Positions 52,847 to 62,867 are shown, counted from the stretch's first letter. The stretch is 64,000 nt of DNA from Pseudophaeobacter profundi (GCF_029697505.1 NZ_JARJEF010000001.1:1-64000); one strand, 5' to 3'. A program made the numbers and translations. Notes: generated by a model not told the origin, from the letters alone.

Positions 52847-54252
52847 ATGGCGGCGCTCGGCCTGCGGGCCTGTTTGCCTGTCTGCTTGATGGTATGGCGC
52901 CAGAACCGCAGCATCAGGAACACCCCGGCAAAGCTGAGCCCCAGCACCAGCCCCGACCAGACCCCGATACCGCCCCAGCCAAAGGTAAAGCCAAAGAGAT
53001 ACGAGGCCGGAACCCCAATCGCCCAATAGCTGAACGCCGCAATCAGCATCGGCCAGTTGGTATCCTGTACGCCGCGCAACAGCCCCAGGGCAACAACCTG
53101 CATCCCATCGGTCAGCTGGAACAGCGCCGCCATCGCCAGCAGCCCGGCCCCCACCAGCAGAATTTCAGGCTTGTTGGGATCCTCTGCATCAAGAAACAGC
53201 GAAATCAACTGATCCGGCAGCAGCAGAAAGACAGCCATGCCAACAAAGGACATGACCAACGACATCACAATCACCACCCGCGCCCCAAGGGCCATGTGCT
53301 CTCGGTCGCCGCGCCCATAGGCATTGCCAGCCCGGATCGTCGCCGCGTTGCTTAGCCCCAGATGTACCATGAAGGTCAGCCCCGCCAGGGTGACCGCCAC
53401 CCCATGCGCCGCCAGCGGAATGGTCCCAAGCCAGCCCATCATCATCGCCGAGGCGGCAAAGAGGCTGACTTCGCTCAGGTTGGTCAGGCCAATCGGCATG
53501 CCCAGCTTGAAGACGCGCGCGAACATCTCCCAATCGGGGCGATGAAAATTCTTCAGGATTTCCTGTTCCGGCAATACCCAAAGCGCATAGGCGCCAACCG
53601 CCAGCAAAGATACCGTCTGCGTGGTGATAGAGGCATAGGCCGCACCGGCGATTCCCAGCTCGGGCGCGCCCCAGTTGCCGAAGATCAGCGCATAGTTCAC
53701 CAGGCCGTTGACCACGGCGGCAAGAATAGTGATCCACAACACGATCTGCGTGCGCTCCAGCGCCGCCAGATAGGATTTGAACACCATGACCAGAAGCGCA
53801 GGAAACAGCCCCCACCCCGCCAGTTGCAGATAGGTCGCGGCCGGGCCAGCCACCTCTGGGGGTTGGCCCAGGGTCAGCAAAATGATCTCGGAAAACAGCA
53901 AGAGCGGCATCGCCGCCACGCCATAGAGCAGCGACAGCCACAGCCCCATTCGGGTCGCACGGCGAATCTGGCGCTCTTCGCCTGCCCCGGCAGCCGCTGC
54001 CACCAGCGGCATCACCGCGATGGCGAATCCCGCGCCCATCAGGAAAAACACAAAGAAGTAGGACCCCGCCAGCGTCACCGCGGCCAGCGCCGCCGCGCCA
54101 TACCACCCCAACATGACAGAATCCGTCATGCCAATGGCAAATTGCGCCACATGGCCGCCTACCAACGGCAGGCCCAGCACAGAAAGCGCGCGCACATGGC
54201 CGCCTGTGTTCATCTTCGGGGTGGATTTAGGGGGCGTCAATTGATCTGTCAT
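52843..54252 (-). CDS. MATE-family efflux transporter
   Basis: 469 residues with twelve predicted membrane spans in two pseudo-symmetric halves, as for NorM-type MATE exporters (for example SVLGLPLVGGHVAQFAIGMTDSVMLGWYG at the start and GMPIGLTNLSEVSLFA opening the second half). Exports cationic drugs using Na+ or H+. The C-terminus is convergent with the hypothetical gene. Confidence 0.94.
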   Translation of the reverse strand: MTDQLTPPKSTPKMNTGGHVRALSVLGLPLVGGHVAQFAIGMTDSVMLGWYGAAALAAVTLAGSYFFVFFLMGAGFAIAVMPLVAAAAGAGEERQIRRATRMGLWLSLLYGVAAMPLLLFSEIILLTLGQPPEVAGPAATYLQLAGWGLFPALLVMVFKSYLAALERTQIVLWITILAAVVNGLVNYALIFGNWGAPELGIAGAAYASITTQTVSLLAVGAYALWVLPEQEILKNFHRPDWEMFARVFKLGMPIGLTNLSEVSLFAASAMMMGWLGTIPLAAHGVAVTLAGLTFMVHLGLSNAATIRAGNAYGRGDREHMALGARVVIVMSLVMSFVGMAVFLLLPDQLISLFLDAEDPNKPEILLVGAGLLAMAALFQLTDGMQVVALGLLRGVQDTNWPMLIAAFSYWAIGVPASYLFGFTFGWGGIGVWSGLVLGLSFAGVFLMLRFWRHTIKQTGKQARRPSAAI

Positions 54253-54330
54253 GCAGCAGTCTTAGCAGGTACTGCGCCCCCGGCAAGCGCCGTCAGACAG
54301 CCACTTTGCCCGCACCGCCCCTGGCCGTGA

Positions 54331-54939
54331 TTATTTATGTCCCCAGTCATCAGGATTGTCGGAATTATTTGGGCTCAACCCCAGCTCATCCCCCTTGGTC
54401 GAACAGCCAAGCCCCAGAACCGTACGGTTGGCATAGGCAAAATAGGCACTGACCTGGTTGATCTCCAGGATCTCTCCATCATCATAGCCAACTGCGCGCA
54501 GCGCCTCGACATCGCTTTCGACTAGGGAGGCGGGGGCATCGGTCAATTTGCGCGCATAGAGCAACGCCGCCTGCTGCGCCGCATCCAGCGGAGCCTGCGC
54601 CGGACTGCGCGCTTCAATCGCGGCGCGAATGGCCAGGCCGCGCTCCTCATCCCTTAGCAGACGCTGCAATCCCGAAAAATGGTGTTCAACGCAATAGCCG
54701 CAATTGTTCAGCGACGAGACCCAGACACCTAGAACCTCCAGGAACCATTTGGGAATCTTGTTGCCGCTATGGTGCAGCACGTTCTTGTAAAGCGCCATAT
54801 GCCCTTCCATCGAATGCGGCCGCAGGGAATGCGCCATCATGATGTTGTCGACATTGTTCCCCGGCCCGGTCACCCGTTGATAGAGTGTCTTCAGTTTGCC
54901 GGTCGCCTCTTCGAATGGAACTGTCTTGATCCAGGCCAT
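54331..54939 (-). CDS. Carboxymuconolactone decarboxylase-like peroxidase (AhpD family)
   Basis: 202 residues from the ATG at 54939, with AGGAG upstream. The CMD/AhpD domain carries VSSLNNCGYCVEHHFSGLQ, where the CxxC and following histidine form the redox site of the peroxidase-related enzyme family. It probably reduces peroxides with thiol partners. Monocistronic. Confidence 0.9.
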   Translation of the reverse strand: MAWIKTVPFEEATGKLKTLYQRVTGPGNNVDNIMMAHSLRPHSMEGHMALYKNVLHHSGNKIPKWFLEVLGVWVSSLNNCGYCVEHHFSGLQRLLRDEERGLAIRAAIEARSPAQAPLDAAQQAALLYARKLTDAPASLVESDVEALRAVGYDDGEILEINQVSAYFAYANRTVLGLGCSTKGDELGLSPNNSDNPDDWGHK

Positions 54940-55452
54940 GGTGCTCTCCTCGCTAAATTTGTCACCAGAAGATAGGGCCACAAAGAAAATAAAAACAACT
55001 TCTTAAATCAGTTCATTTCAGCGCACGATTGATCCCGATACGGTGTATTGGCCGGGCAAGAGGGCACCACATCCCCAAGCTGTGCAAAACCTTCAGCGGC
55101 GGCATCATCCCCTGCCTGTACGCCCCCGACTGCCACCTGACAATTTCACGGTTTCGACGTCGTCCCCAGGCAACAGGGCCTGCTGCAACAGGCCGCGAAA
55201 CACGGTGGATTACATGCGCCCCGCCGCACGCCTTTCATATTCGTGCAAAGACACATATAGGACCGCCCACACCAGACGGCGATGCCAGTAGCCCGGGCTG
55301 ATCCCGGGCGCGCACCGCCCTGCTGGCGCGATTGCGCACAAAACGGTCGCAAGGCGGCGTGTTGCCACGCCTGCCAAATGCGTCTGTCTCTCAAGGCCCT
55401 ACCCTGCGCGGACGAGGCCCAATTATGAACACTCTCAAGGAGGAGGCACCTG
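54940..55452. other. 513-base gap before the BCCT gene
   Basis: No gene is supported. It holds the promoters of the divergent peroxidase and BCCT genes. Visible structures: GGCCTG/CAGGCC with a six-base loop (55177-55194), and the CCCGGGCTGATCCCGGG repeat near 55290. The BCCT ribosome site AAGGAGGAGG is at its right end. A long leader or small RNA is possible but not supported further. Confidence 0.5.
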
Positions 55453-57096
55453 ATGTCTGACGACACACCCGAACATGGTATCCCCGCGCCAGAAGGCGTA
55501 GCGGATGTCATTGCGACGGACTACGAAATAGGGCAGCACAATGTAGACGGCTCTCTTGGTCCGTTTGGCTATGACATTCACAATCCGGTTTTTGCCATCT
55601 CCGGCGCCGCAATTTTGGCCTTTGTCTTCTTCACCCTGGCACTGCCAGAAGAGGCTGAGCAAATCTTCAAAAGCATGTTCAACTTCACCACCAAGAACTT
55701 TGACTGGTTCCTGATCGGAGCTGCCGATCTGGTGGTCCTCTTTGCCTTGTGCCTGATCGTCTCTCCCTATGGTAGCGTTCGCCTTGGCGGGTCTAGCGCG
55801 CAACCAGACTACACCTATATTGGCTGGTTCTCGATGCTGTTTGCCGCCGGCATGGGCATCGGGCTGATGTTTTATGGGGTTTCCGAACCGCTTTCCCACT
55901 TTTCCTCCTCCTTCGGTGGGACCGCAGGCGAAGCAGGCGCACGCACAGACTGGGCGCCGCTTTCCGGGGCGCAGGATGATCGGCAAGAGTCAATCCGCCT
56001 GGGCATGGCGGCCACGATCTATCACTGGGGCCTGCACCCCTGGGCGATCTATGCGGTTCTCGGCTTGGCGCTAGCCCTGTTTAGCTACAACAAAGGCCTG
56101 CCACTAACGATCCGCTCTGCCTTCTATCCAGTCTTTGGTGAACGGATCTGGGGTTGGCCGGGGCATGTCATCGACATTCTGGCCGTTTTTGCCACATTGT
56201 TTGGTCTGGCGACCTCTTTGGGATTTGGTGCAAAACAGGCCAGCGCAGGGCTGAACGAGCTGTTTGGCATACCGATGGGCAGCACAACAGAGGTGGTGCT
56301 GGTCACCGGCATTACCGCTATTGCCTTGGTCTCGGTGCTGCGCGGGTTGGATGGCGGGGTCAAGGTCCTGTCTGAAATCAACATGGGGCTGGCAGGTTTA
56401 TTGGCCCTGTTTACACTGGTGGTAGGGCCTACCGCATTCCTGTTTACATTCTTCTGGGACAGCCTCACGGCCTATGTTGAATACCTACCTGCCCTTGCCA
56501 ATCCATTTGCACGCGAGGACGTGAACTTTAGCCAGGGCTGGACCTCTTTCTATTGGGCCTGGTGGATCAGCTGGTCACCTTTTGTCGGCATGTTCATCGC
56601 CCGTGTCAGCCGCGGTCGGACAGTACGCGAATTCATCGTCTGTGTTTTGCTGATCCCATCGCTGGTCTGTGTCGCCTGGATGTCGATCTTTGGTGGCAAC
56701 GCCATCTATCAGGTGATCACCGATAACTTCACCGGAGCGCAGAGCGCAGAACTGCCGCGCCAGCTGTTCCAGATGCTCGGAGAGCTGCCCCTGTCGTCTG
56801 TGACCTCGTTCATCGGCATTGTTCTGGTGATTGTCTTCTTCGTCACCTCCTCGGACTCTGGCTCGCTGGTGATTGATACCATCACAGCCGGGGGCAAGGT
56901 TCACGCCCCGGTGCCACAGCGCGTGTGCTGGTGCATCTTTGAAGGCGCGGTTGCCGTTGCCTTGCTGCTGGGCGGAGGGCTTGCAGCCCTGCAATCCATG
57001 GTGATTTCCACCGGCCTGCTGTTCACTGTGGTGCTGCTGGTCATGTGCTATTGCATCTTACGCGGGCTGCGCGATGAGCACGCCGAAAATCAATAG
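55453..57096 (+). CDS. BCCT-family transporter (betaine/choline/DMSP or sulfonate type)
   Basis: 547 residues with about twelve spans. The BCCT signature FYWAWWISWSPFVGMFIARVSRGRTVREF carries the substrate-box tryptophans; GMGIGLMFYGVSEPL is also typical. Imports quaternary amines such as glycine betaine, choline, carnitine or DMSP, and in some marine bacteria sulfonates such as taurine. The downstream comDE genes (after a terminator) point to sulfur-linked substrates, but the link is inference. Confidence 0.93.
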   Translation: MSDDTPEHGIPAPEGVADVIATDYEIGQHNVDGSLGPFGYDIHNPVFAISGAAILAFVFFTLALPEEAEQIFKSMFNFTTKNFDWFLIGAADLVVLFALCLIVSPYGSVRLGGSSAQPDYTYIGWFSMLFAAGMGIGLMFYGVSEPLSHFSSSFGGTAGEAGARTDWAPLSGAQDDRQESIRLGMAATIYHWGLHPWAIYAVLGLALALFSYNKGLPLTIRSAFYPVFGERIWGWPGHVIDILAVFATLFGLATSLGFGAKQASAGLNELFGIPMGSTTEVVLVTGITAIALVSVLRGLDGGVKVLSEINMGLAGLLALFTLVVGPTAFLFTFFWDSLTAYVEYLPALANPFAREDVNFSQGWTSFYWAWWISWSPFVGMFIARVSRGRTVREFIVCVLLIPSLVCVAWMSIFGGNAIYQVITDNFTGAQSAELPRQLFQMLGELPLSSVTSFIGIVLVIVFFVTSSDSGSLVIDTITAGGKVHAPVPQRVCWCIFEGAVAVALLLGGGLAALQSMVISTGLLFTVVLLVMCYCILRGLRDEHAENQ

Positions 57097-57118
57097 GTAC
57101 AGGCCTTAGTCAACAACA

Positions 57119-57156
57119 GGGGGCGGATGCTTGGCTGCAAGTATCCGCCCTTTTTC
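57119..57156 (+). terminator. BCCT gene terminator
   Basis: GGGCGGATGCTT, loop GGCTGC, AAGTATCCGCCC and TTTTTC. A 12-base stem with one G-U pair. Confidence 0.9.
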
Positions 57157-57276
57157 TATTCAGCAGCCCCGCTGCCAGGCCAATGCCCACAAGGCAGCTG
57201 TTGCCAGCTTGGCGGTGTGCAGTGCATATTCGCCGCAGCCCCGCCTGTTAGATCTCCGGCAAAAAGGCCCGCCCCT

Positions 57277-57783
57277 ATGAATATAGACAAACGGATCGCC
57301 GATGATCTGGTCGCCAATGATATCTCTTTTGTAACCACCGTGCCCTGCAAACAGCTGGCCGGAGTGATCAAGGAAATCGACCAGCGCGATGATATTTTTC
57401 ATATCCCAGCCAACAAGGAAGACGAAGGCATGGGCCTGTGTGCGGGCGCCTGGATGGGTGGCAAGCGCCCGGCGATCATCATGCAGAACACCGCCATCGG
57501 CGTGACCATAAACACCCTGGCCACCCTGATACAATACTACCGGATGCCGCTGCCCATGCTGATTTCCTATCGCGGTGAACTGCGCGAACCTGTCGCCTGT
57601 CAGGTGGAAATGGCGCTGCACACCAAGGCGCTCTTGGCGCAGCTCAATATCCCCACCTATCACTTTCACCAGCAAAGCGACGTGGCAGAGTTCGACACGA
57701 TCCTGAAATACACCTTCATGTGCAACAAACCCGTGGCAATCCTGACGGATGCCACCTTCTGGGGAGGCTATGGCGATCAATGA
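57277..57783 (+). CDS. comD: Sulfopyruvate decarboxylase alpha subunit (ComD)
   Basis: 168 residues from the ATG at 57277. The Pyr-domain half of a ThDP decarboxylase: TTVPCKQLAGVIKEI, then IPANKEDEGMGLCAGAWMGGKRP with the cofactor-activating glutamate. Such split enzymes decarboxylate 3-sulfopyruvate to sulfoacetaldehyde. In Roseobacter relatives ComDE works in 3-sulfolactate and DHPS breakdown. It overlaps comE by ATGA. Phosphonopyruvate decarboxylase is the main alternative, but that is normally one chain. Confidence 0.88.
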   Translation: MNIDKRIADDLVANDISFVTTVPCKQLAGVIKEIDQRDDIFHIPANKEDEGMGLCAGAWMGGKRPAIIMQNTAIGVTINTLATLIQYYRMPLPMLISYRGELREPVACQVEMALHTKALLAQLNIPTYHFHQQSDVAEFDTILKYTFMCNKPVAILTDATFWGGYGDQ

Positions 57784-58337
57784 TCCGGTCTGAAATCCTA
57801 ACCGAAATCGCACCCATTTTGCGCGACCAGCTGGTGGTCTGCAATATCGGTATCCCCAGTCAGGAACTGCACGCAATCGACGACCAACCAAGCAATTTCT
57901 ACATGCTTGGCACCATGGGGCTTGCCTCGTCCATTGGTCTGGGCCTGGCGCTGGCGCAACCCAAACCCGTCATCGTGATTGACGGCGATGGCTCGGTGCT
58001 GACCAATCTTGGTACCCTGCCCACCATCGGCAACAATGCCCCGGCAAACTACATCCTGATGATCATCGACAATGGCTCATATGGTTCTACCGGGGATCAA
58101 CCGACCTATACCGGCAAGAAAACCAGCCTGGCAGGCATGGCGCGGGCGGCAGGCTGTGACAACGTGGTTGAGGTGCGCGATCGCCACACAGGCCCGGCGC
58201 TCCAACAAGCGCTGGCAGCGCAGCAGGCCACCGTCCTGGTGGTCAAATGTGACAGCGGCAATGCCAAGATGCCGGTAATCACCATGGATCCGGTGGAAAT
58301 CCGCACCCGTTTCATGCAGGCAGTCGCCCACCGCTGA
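57780..58337 (+). CDS. comE: Sulfopyruvate decarboxylase beta subunit (ComE)
   Basis: 185 residues, overlapping comD by four bases. ThDP-binding half: GDGSVLTNLGTLPTIGNN followed by the NGSYGSTGDQPT segment, the GDG...NN cofactor motif. MGLASSIGLGLALAQPKPVIVI precedes it. Functions with ComD. No sulfoacetaldehyde acetyltransferase (xsc) or sulfite exporter is in the window, so downstream steps must be encoded elsewhere. Confidence 0.88.
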   Translation: MIRSEILTEIAPILRDQLVVCNIGIPSQELHAIDDQPSNFYMLGTMGLASSIGLGLALAQPKPVIVIDGDGSVLTNLGTLPTIGNNAPANYILMIIDNGSYGSTGDQPTYTGKKTSLAGMARAAGCDNVVEVRDRHTGPALQQALAAQQATVLVVKCDSGNAKMPVITMDPVEIRTRFMQAVAHR

Positions 58338-58354
58338 CCACGCGGCAGCGCGGG

Positions 58355-58389
58355 AACAAATGCCGTAGAAACACCCTGCGGCATTTGTT
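58355..58389 (+). terminator. Terminator after comE
   Basis: AACAAATGCCG / CGGCATTTGTT, 11-base perfect stem with a 13-base loop. The T-run is short, so efficiency is uncertain. Confidence 0.6.
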
Positions 58390-58624
58390 GCCACCACAGC
58401 AAAATCATGCTTAGTCGCGCAGGAAACTTGATGCTGTAACGGCACCTGCATGCTCTGGCTTGGGACAGCACCAATCCCGCGCCGCAGCCGGGCCGATATT
58501 GGGCATCTTGCAAAGCAGAACTAAAAAGTATACCACCGCATACAACCAGCTTGTTTCGACTCGCCAGACCTTTCTGACACCCGTCATTCAAGCTATGCGC
58601 AACACTCATCGGCGGGACAATAGC
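58390..58624. other. Gap before acnB
   Basis: No gene is supported. It is more AT-rich near 58510-58550 (GTATACCACCGCATAC region), which may be the acnB promoter. No riboswitch is recognised. Confidence 0.4.
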
Positions 58625-61411
58625 ATGACCTTGTACACGGACTACCTAGCAGAAATCGAAACACGCAAAGCCCAGGACCTGCACCCAAAGCCCATTGATG
58701 ACGGCGCGCTTGTGGCAGAGCTGATTACACAGATCAAAGATCCGGCAAACCCCCACCGTGAGGACAGCCTTAAATTCTTTATTTACAACACCCTGCCCGG
58801 CACCACTAGCGCTGCCGACAAGAAGGCAAAGTTTCTGAAAGACATCATTCTGGGCGCGGCTGAAGTGGCCGAAATCACCCCTGATTTTGCCTTTGAACTG
58901 CTGTCCCACATGAAAGGCGGCCCCTCGGTCGAGGTGCTATTGGATCTGGCACTGGGCACTGATGCAGCCATCGCGCAGCAGGCCGCCGCAGTGCTGAAGA
59001 CGCAGTTCTTCCTTTATGAGGCCGATACCGATCGGCTGGCCGCCGCGCTGGCTGATGGTAATGCGGTCGCCCGTGACATTCTTGAAAGCTATGCCAAGGC
59101 AGAGTTTTTTACCACGCTTCCCGAGATCGAGGAAGAAATCAAAGTTGTCACATATATCGCCGGCGAAGGTGATATTTCCACCGACCTGCTGTCTCCCGGC
59201 AACCAGGCGCATTCGCGTTCTGATCGCGAGCTGCATGGCAAGTGCATGATCACGCCAGAGGCCCAGGCCGAAATCGAAGCCCTGAAGGCTGCCCATCCCG
59301 ATGCCCGCGTGATGCTGATCGCAGAAAAGGGTACCATGGGCGTTGGGTCTTCGCGCATGTCCGGTGTCAACAACGTTGCCCTCTGGACCGGTAAGCCCGC
59401 CAGCCCCTATGTGCCATTCGTGAACTATGCCCCCATCGTGGCTGGAACCAACGGCATTTCACCGATCTTCCTGACCACCGTCGGCGTGACCGGCGGCATT
59501 GGTATCGACCTGAAGAACTGGGTCAAGAAACTGGACGCAGATGGTAAACCCGTACTGGATGCCAATGGCGACCCGGTGCTGGAACAGAGCTATTCGGTTG
59601 AAACCGGCAAGGTGCTGACCATCAACACCAAGACCAAGAAGCTCTATGAAGGCGACAAAGAGCTGGTGGATATCTCCGCCTCGCTGACGCCACAAAAGGC
59701 CGAATTCATCAAGGCCGGCGGTTCCTACGCTGTGGTCTTTGGCAAAAAACTACAAACATTTGCCGCCGAGGCCCTGGGCCAGGAGCTGAAATCCGCCTTT
59801 GCCCCCTCGAAAGAGATTTCGCATGAAGGCCAGGGCCTGACCGCAGTTGAAAAGATCTTCAACAAAAACGCTCGTGGGCTGACGTCGGATGCGCCACTGC
59901 ATGCCGGGTCAGATGTACGCGTCAAGGTCAATATCGTGGGGTCACAAGACACCACCGGCCTGATGACCTCACAAGAACTGGAAGCCATGGCCGCGACGGT
60001 GATCTCTCCGTCGGTGGATGGCGCCTATCAGTCGGGCTGTCACACCGCGTCGGTCTGGGATCTCAAGGCCCAGGCGAACATCCCCAAGCTGATGAGCTTT
60101 ATGAACAAATTCGGCCTGATCACTGCACGTGATCCCAAGGGCGAATACCATGCCATGACAGATGTGATCCACAAGGTGCTGAACGACATCACCGTGGATG
60201 ACTGGGCCATCATCATCGGCGGCGACAGCCACACCCGTATGTCCAAGGGCGTCGCCTTTGGCGCCGACTCCGGCACCGTTGCCCTGGCTCTGGCCACCGG
60301 CGAGGCCACAATGCCGATCCCTGAATCCGTCAAGGTGACCTTCAAGGGCACCATGAAAGATCACATGGATTTCCGCGATGTGGTACATGCCACCCAGGCG
60401 CAGATGCTCAAGCAGTTTGGCGATAACGTCTTCCAGGGCCGCATCATCGAGGTGCACATCGGAACGCTGCTGGCAGACCAGGCATTTACCTTCACCGACT
60501 GGACAGCGGAAATGAAGGCCAAGGCCTCTATCTGCATTTCGCAAGACGAGACGCTGATCGGATCGCTTGAGATCGCGAAAAGCCGGATCCAGATCATGAT
60601 CGACAAGGGTATGGACAATGCGGCTGGCACCCTGCAGGGGCTGATCGACATTGCAGACAAACGGATTGGCGAGATCAAATCCGGTGAAAAGCCCGCCCTG
60701 ACCCCCGATGACAACGCCAAGTATTTTGCCGAAGTCGTGGTAGATCTGGACGAAGTGGTCGAACCGATGATCGCTGACCCGGATGTAAACAACGCCGATG
60801 TGTCAAAGCGCTATACCCACGACACCATCCGCCCCGTTTCCTACTACGGCGGCAACAAAAAGGTGGATCTTGGCTTTGTTGGCTCCTGCATGGTGCACAA
60901 GGGTGATATCAAGATTGTGGCGCAGATGCTCAAGAACCTGGAAAAGGCAGAAGGCAAAGTCACCTTCAACGCGCCTCTGGTTGTTGCAGCCCCGACCTAC
61001 AACATCGTGGATGAGCTGAAGGCAGAAGGCGATTGGGAAATTCTGCAAAAATACTCTGGCTTTGAATTCGACGATTTCATGCCCAAGAACAACGCCCGGA
61101 CCGAGTATGAGAACATTCTCTATCTCGAACGCCCCGGCTGTAACCTCTGCATGGGCAACCAGGAAAAAGCGGCCAAGGGTGATACCGTTCTGGCCACCTC
61201 GACGCGGCTGTTCCAGGGCCGTGTGGTAGAAGATGCCGCCGAAAAGAAAGGCGAAAGCCTGCTGGCCTCGACCCCGGTTGTTGTGCTGGCGGCCATTCTG
61301 GGCCGCACACCAACAATTGACGAATACAAGGCCGCCGTTGAAGGCATTGACCTGACCAAGTTTGCACCACCTCTGGCGATCCCATCCGCCACAAACTCGG
61401 CCCACTTCTAA
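58625..61411 (+). CDS. acnB: Bifunctional aconitate hydratase 2 / 2-methylisocitrate dehydratase
   Basis: 928 residues from the ATG at 58625; the frame extends 55 codons upstream but that region reads as non-coding. Isomerises citrate to isocitrate in the TCA cycle and handles 2-methylisocitrate. The AcnB HEAT-like N-terminus is present (residues 1-160). Iron-sulfur cysteines lie in SGCHTASVWD and in RPGCNLCMGN near the C-terminus. It is longer than E. coli AcnB (865). A strong terminator follows. Confidence 0.95.
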   Translation: MTLYTDYLAEIETRKAQDLHPKPIDDGALVAELITQIKDPANPHREDSLKFFIYNTLPGTTSAADKKAKFLKDIILGAAEVAEITPDFAFELLSHMKGGPSVEVLLDLALGTDAAIAQQAAAVLKTQFFLYEADTDRLAAALADGNAVARDILESYAKAEFFTTLPEIEEEIKVVTYIAGEGDISTDLLSPGNQAHSRSDRELHGKCMITPEAQAEIEALKAAHPDARVMLIAEKGTMGVGSSRMSGVNNVALWTGKPASPYVPFVNYAPIVAGTNGISPIFLTTVGVTGGIGIDLKNWVKKLDADGKPVLDANGDPVLEQSYSVETGKVLTINTKTKKLYEGDKELVDISASLTPQKAEFIKAGGSYAVVFGKKLQTFAAEALGQELKSAFAPSKEISHEGQGLTAVEKIFNKNARGLTSDAPLHAGSDVRVKVNIVGSQDTTGLMTSQELEAMAATVISPSVDGAYQSGCHTASVWDLKAQANIPKLMSFMNKFGLITARDPKGEYHAMTDVIHKVLNDITVDDWAIIIGGDSHTRMSKGVAFGADSGTVALALATGEATMPIPESVKVTFKGTMKDHMDFRDVVHATQAQMLKQFGDNVFQGRIIEVHIGTLLADQAFTFTDWTAEMKAKASICISQDETLIGSLEIAKSRIQIMIDKGMDNAAGTLQGLIDIADKRIGEIKSGEKPALTPDDNAKYFAEVVVDLDEVVEPMIADPDVNNADVSKRYTHDTIRPVSYYGGNKKVDLGFVGSCMVHKGDIKIVAQMLKNLEKAEGKVTFNAPLVVAAPTYNIVDELKAEGDWEILQKYSGFEFDDFMPKNNARTEYENILYLERPGCNLCMGNQEKAAKGDTVLATSTRLFQGRVVEDAAEKKGESLLASTPVVVLAAILGRTPTIDEYKAAVEGIDLTKFAPPLAIPSATNSAHF

Positions 61412-61456
61412 GGCGCGCTTCGCCTAACACACGGCCGATACGGCAAGATCTGAACA

Positions 61457-61487
61457 GGGCGCAATGATGATCATTGCGCCCTTTTTC
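61457..61487 (+). terminator. acnB terminator
   Basis: GGGCGCAATGA, loop TGA, TCATTGCGCCC, then five Ts. Near-perfect. Confidence 0.92.
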
Positions 61488-61549
61488 TTGGTTAAACAAC
61501 TCTAGGATGCTAGGCAGGACACCAAAGCGACAAAACCACATTGAAAGCA

Positions 61550-62716
61550 ATGCAAATGCCCCCTTTGGAATTCGGACTGGACCCAAGCGGCCTTTACCTT
61601 GGTCGCCTCTGGCGGCCCGGCATTGGACCCTGCCTTGTCACCCTGCGTGAAAAAGAGGTCTGGGATATCACCAGTCCGGCAGCAGCGACGCTCTCGGCGC
61701 TGCTGGAAGCAGAGGATATTGCCGCCTATGTCAACGGCGTGAAAGGCACGCGTGTCTGCACCCTGGCAGAGCTGGAGCACAGTACCTGCGCCCGGAACGC
61801 GCCGCAGGATCGGCTGCGCCTTCTGGCCCCCTGCGACCTACAGGCGGTCAAGGCTGCCGGCGTCACCTTTGCAAGATCCATGATCGAACGGGTGATCGAG
61901 GAACGCGCCGCAGGCGATGCCACCCGCGCCAGTGAAATCCGCACCCAGGTTGCTGATCTTATTGGCGGCTCTCTGAAAGACATCACCCCCGGATCCGAAG
62001 CCGCCGCCCGGGTCAAAGCCCTGCTGGAGGCTGAAAACCTATGGTCACAGTATCTGGAGGTAGGGATCGGCCCCGACGCCGAGGTCTTTACCAAGGCGCA
62101 GCCGCTTTCTGCTGTCGGCACTGGCGCCGAGATCGGCCTGCATCCTGACTCTGGTTGGAACAACCCCGAACCAGAGATTGTCCTGGCGGTTTCGTCCAAT
62201 GGCAGGATCTGCGGTGCGACGCTGGGCAATGACGTGAACCTGCGTGATGTCGAGGGGCGATCGGCGCTATTGCTGGGCAAGGCAAAGGACAACAATGCCT
62301 CTGCCGCGATCGGCCCTTTCATCCGAATATTTGATCAGGATTTTGACCTGACTGATATCAAACAGGCCGAAATCCTGTTACGGATCAAGGGCGCCGAAGA
62401 TGGCTTTAGCCTGGAAGAAAGCTGCGCCATGCGCGAAATCAGCCGCCAGCCCGAAAGCATCGTTGCCCAAACCCTGGGGCCGCATCACCAGTATCCAGAC
62501 GGCCTGATGCTCTATCTGGGCAGCATGTTCGCGCCGATCCAGGACCGCGATGAACCTGGCCAGGGGTTCACCCATAAACTGGGCGATCAGGTAACCATCT
62601 CAACCCCGCTGCTCGGAACGCTGTGCAATCGGATCAATCTCTCGAACAAATGCCCCGCCTGGAGCTTTGGCACGGGGGCACTGATGAAAAACCTGGCCAA
62701 GCGGCAGCTACTTTAG
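61550..62716 (+). CDS. Fumarylacetoacetate hydrolase family protein
   Basis: 388 residues from the ATG at 61550; a TTG nine bases earlier and an ATG two codons later are also possible. The FAH fold is seen with VTFARSMIERVIEERA, NNPEPEIVLAVSSNGRICGATLGNDVNLRDVEGRSALLL (metal ligands and the catalytic region) and the C-terminal LGDQVTISTPLLGTLCN. Members hydrolyse or dehydrate oxo-acids, for example sugar-acid or aromatic catabolites. The exact substrate is unknown. Stand-alone. Confidence 0.88.
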   Translation: MQMPPLEFGLDPSGLYLGRLWRPGIGPCLVTLREKEVWDITSPAAATLSALLEAEDIAAYVNGVKGTRVCTLAELEHSTCARNAPQDRLRLLAPCDLQAVKAAGVTFARSMIERVIEERAAGDATRASEIRTQVADLIGGSLKDITPGSEAAARVKALLEAENLWSQYLEVGIGPDAEVFTKAQPLSAVGTGAEIGLHPDSGWNNPEPEIVLAVSSNGRICGATLGNDVNLRDVEGRSALLLGKAKDNNASAAIGPFIRIFDQDFDLTDIKQAEILLRIKGAEDGFSLEESCAMREISRQPESIVAQTLGPHHQYPDGLMLYLGSMFAPIQDRDEPGQGFTHKLGDQVTISTPLLGTLCNRINLSNKCPAWSFGTGALMKNLAKRQLL

Positions 62717-62867
62717 CCTGCTGCGGCCCTGTTTCCCACCCGCACCGAACAGCCGCATGTGCCCATTCGTTCGCCTCGTCATGGACCAGCAGATAGGCCG
62801 GGTGATCTGTCAGCGCGTCCAGGTCTTGCCCAATGCGGTGAATGGGCCCTAAATGCCACAAAAACAT
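62715..62867 (-). pseudogene. Possible small gene or remnant, minus strand
   Basis: A reading frame starting at the ATG at 62867 has strongly coding-like codons (for example ...GQDLDALTDHPAYLLVHDEANEWAH...) up to the end of the FAH gene, after which it runs antisense to that gene. No Shine-Dalgarno sequence is seen. It is not recognised. It may be the start of a truncated gene or chance. Confidence 0.3.

Noticed and set aside
57277-58337. comDE read as phosphonopyruvate decarboxylase
   Set aside because: Phosphonopyruvate decarboxylase is normally one chain, and no PEP mutase (ppm) is present. The split-subunit form fits ComDE.
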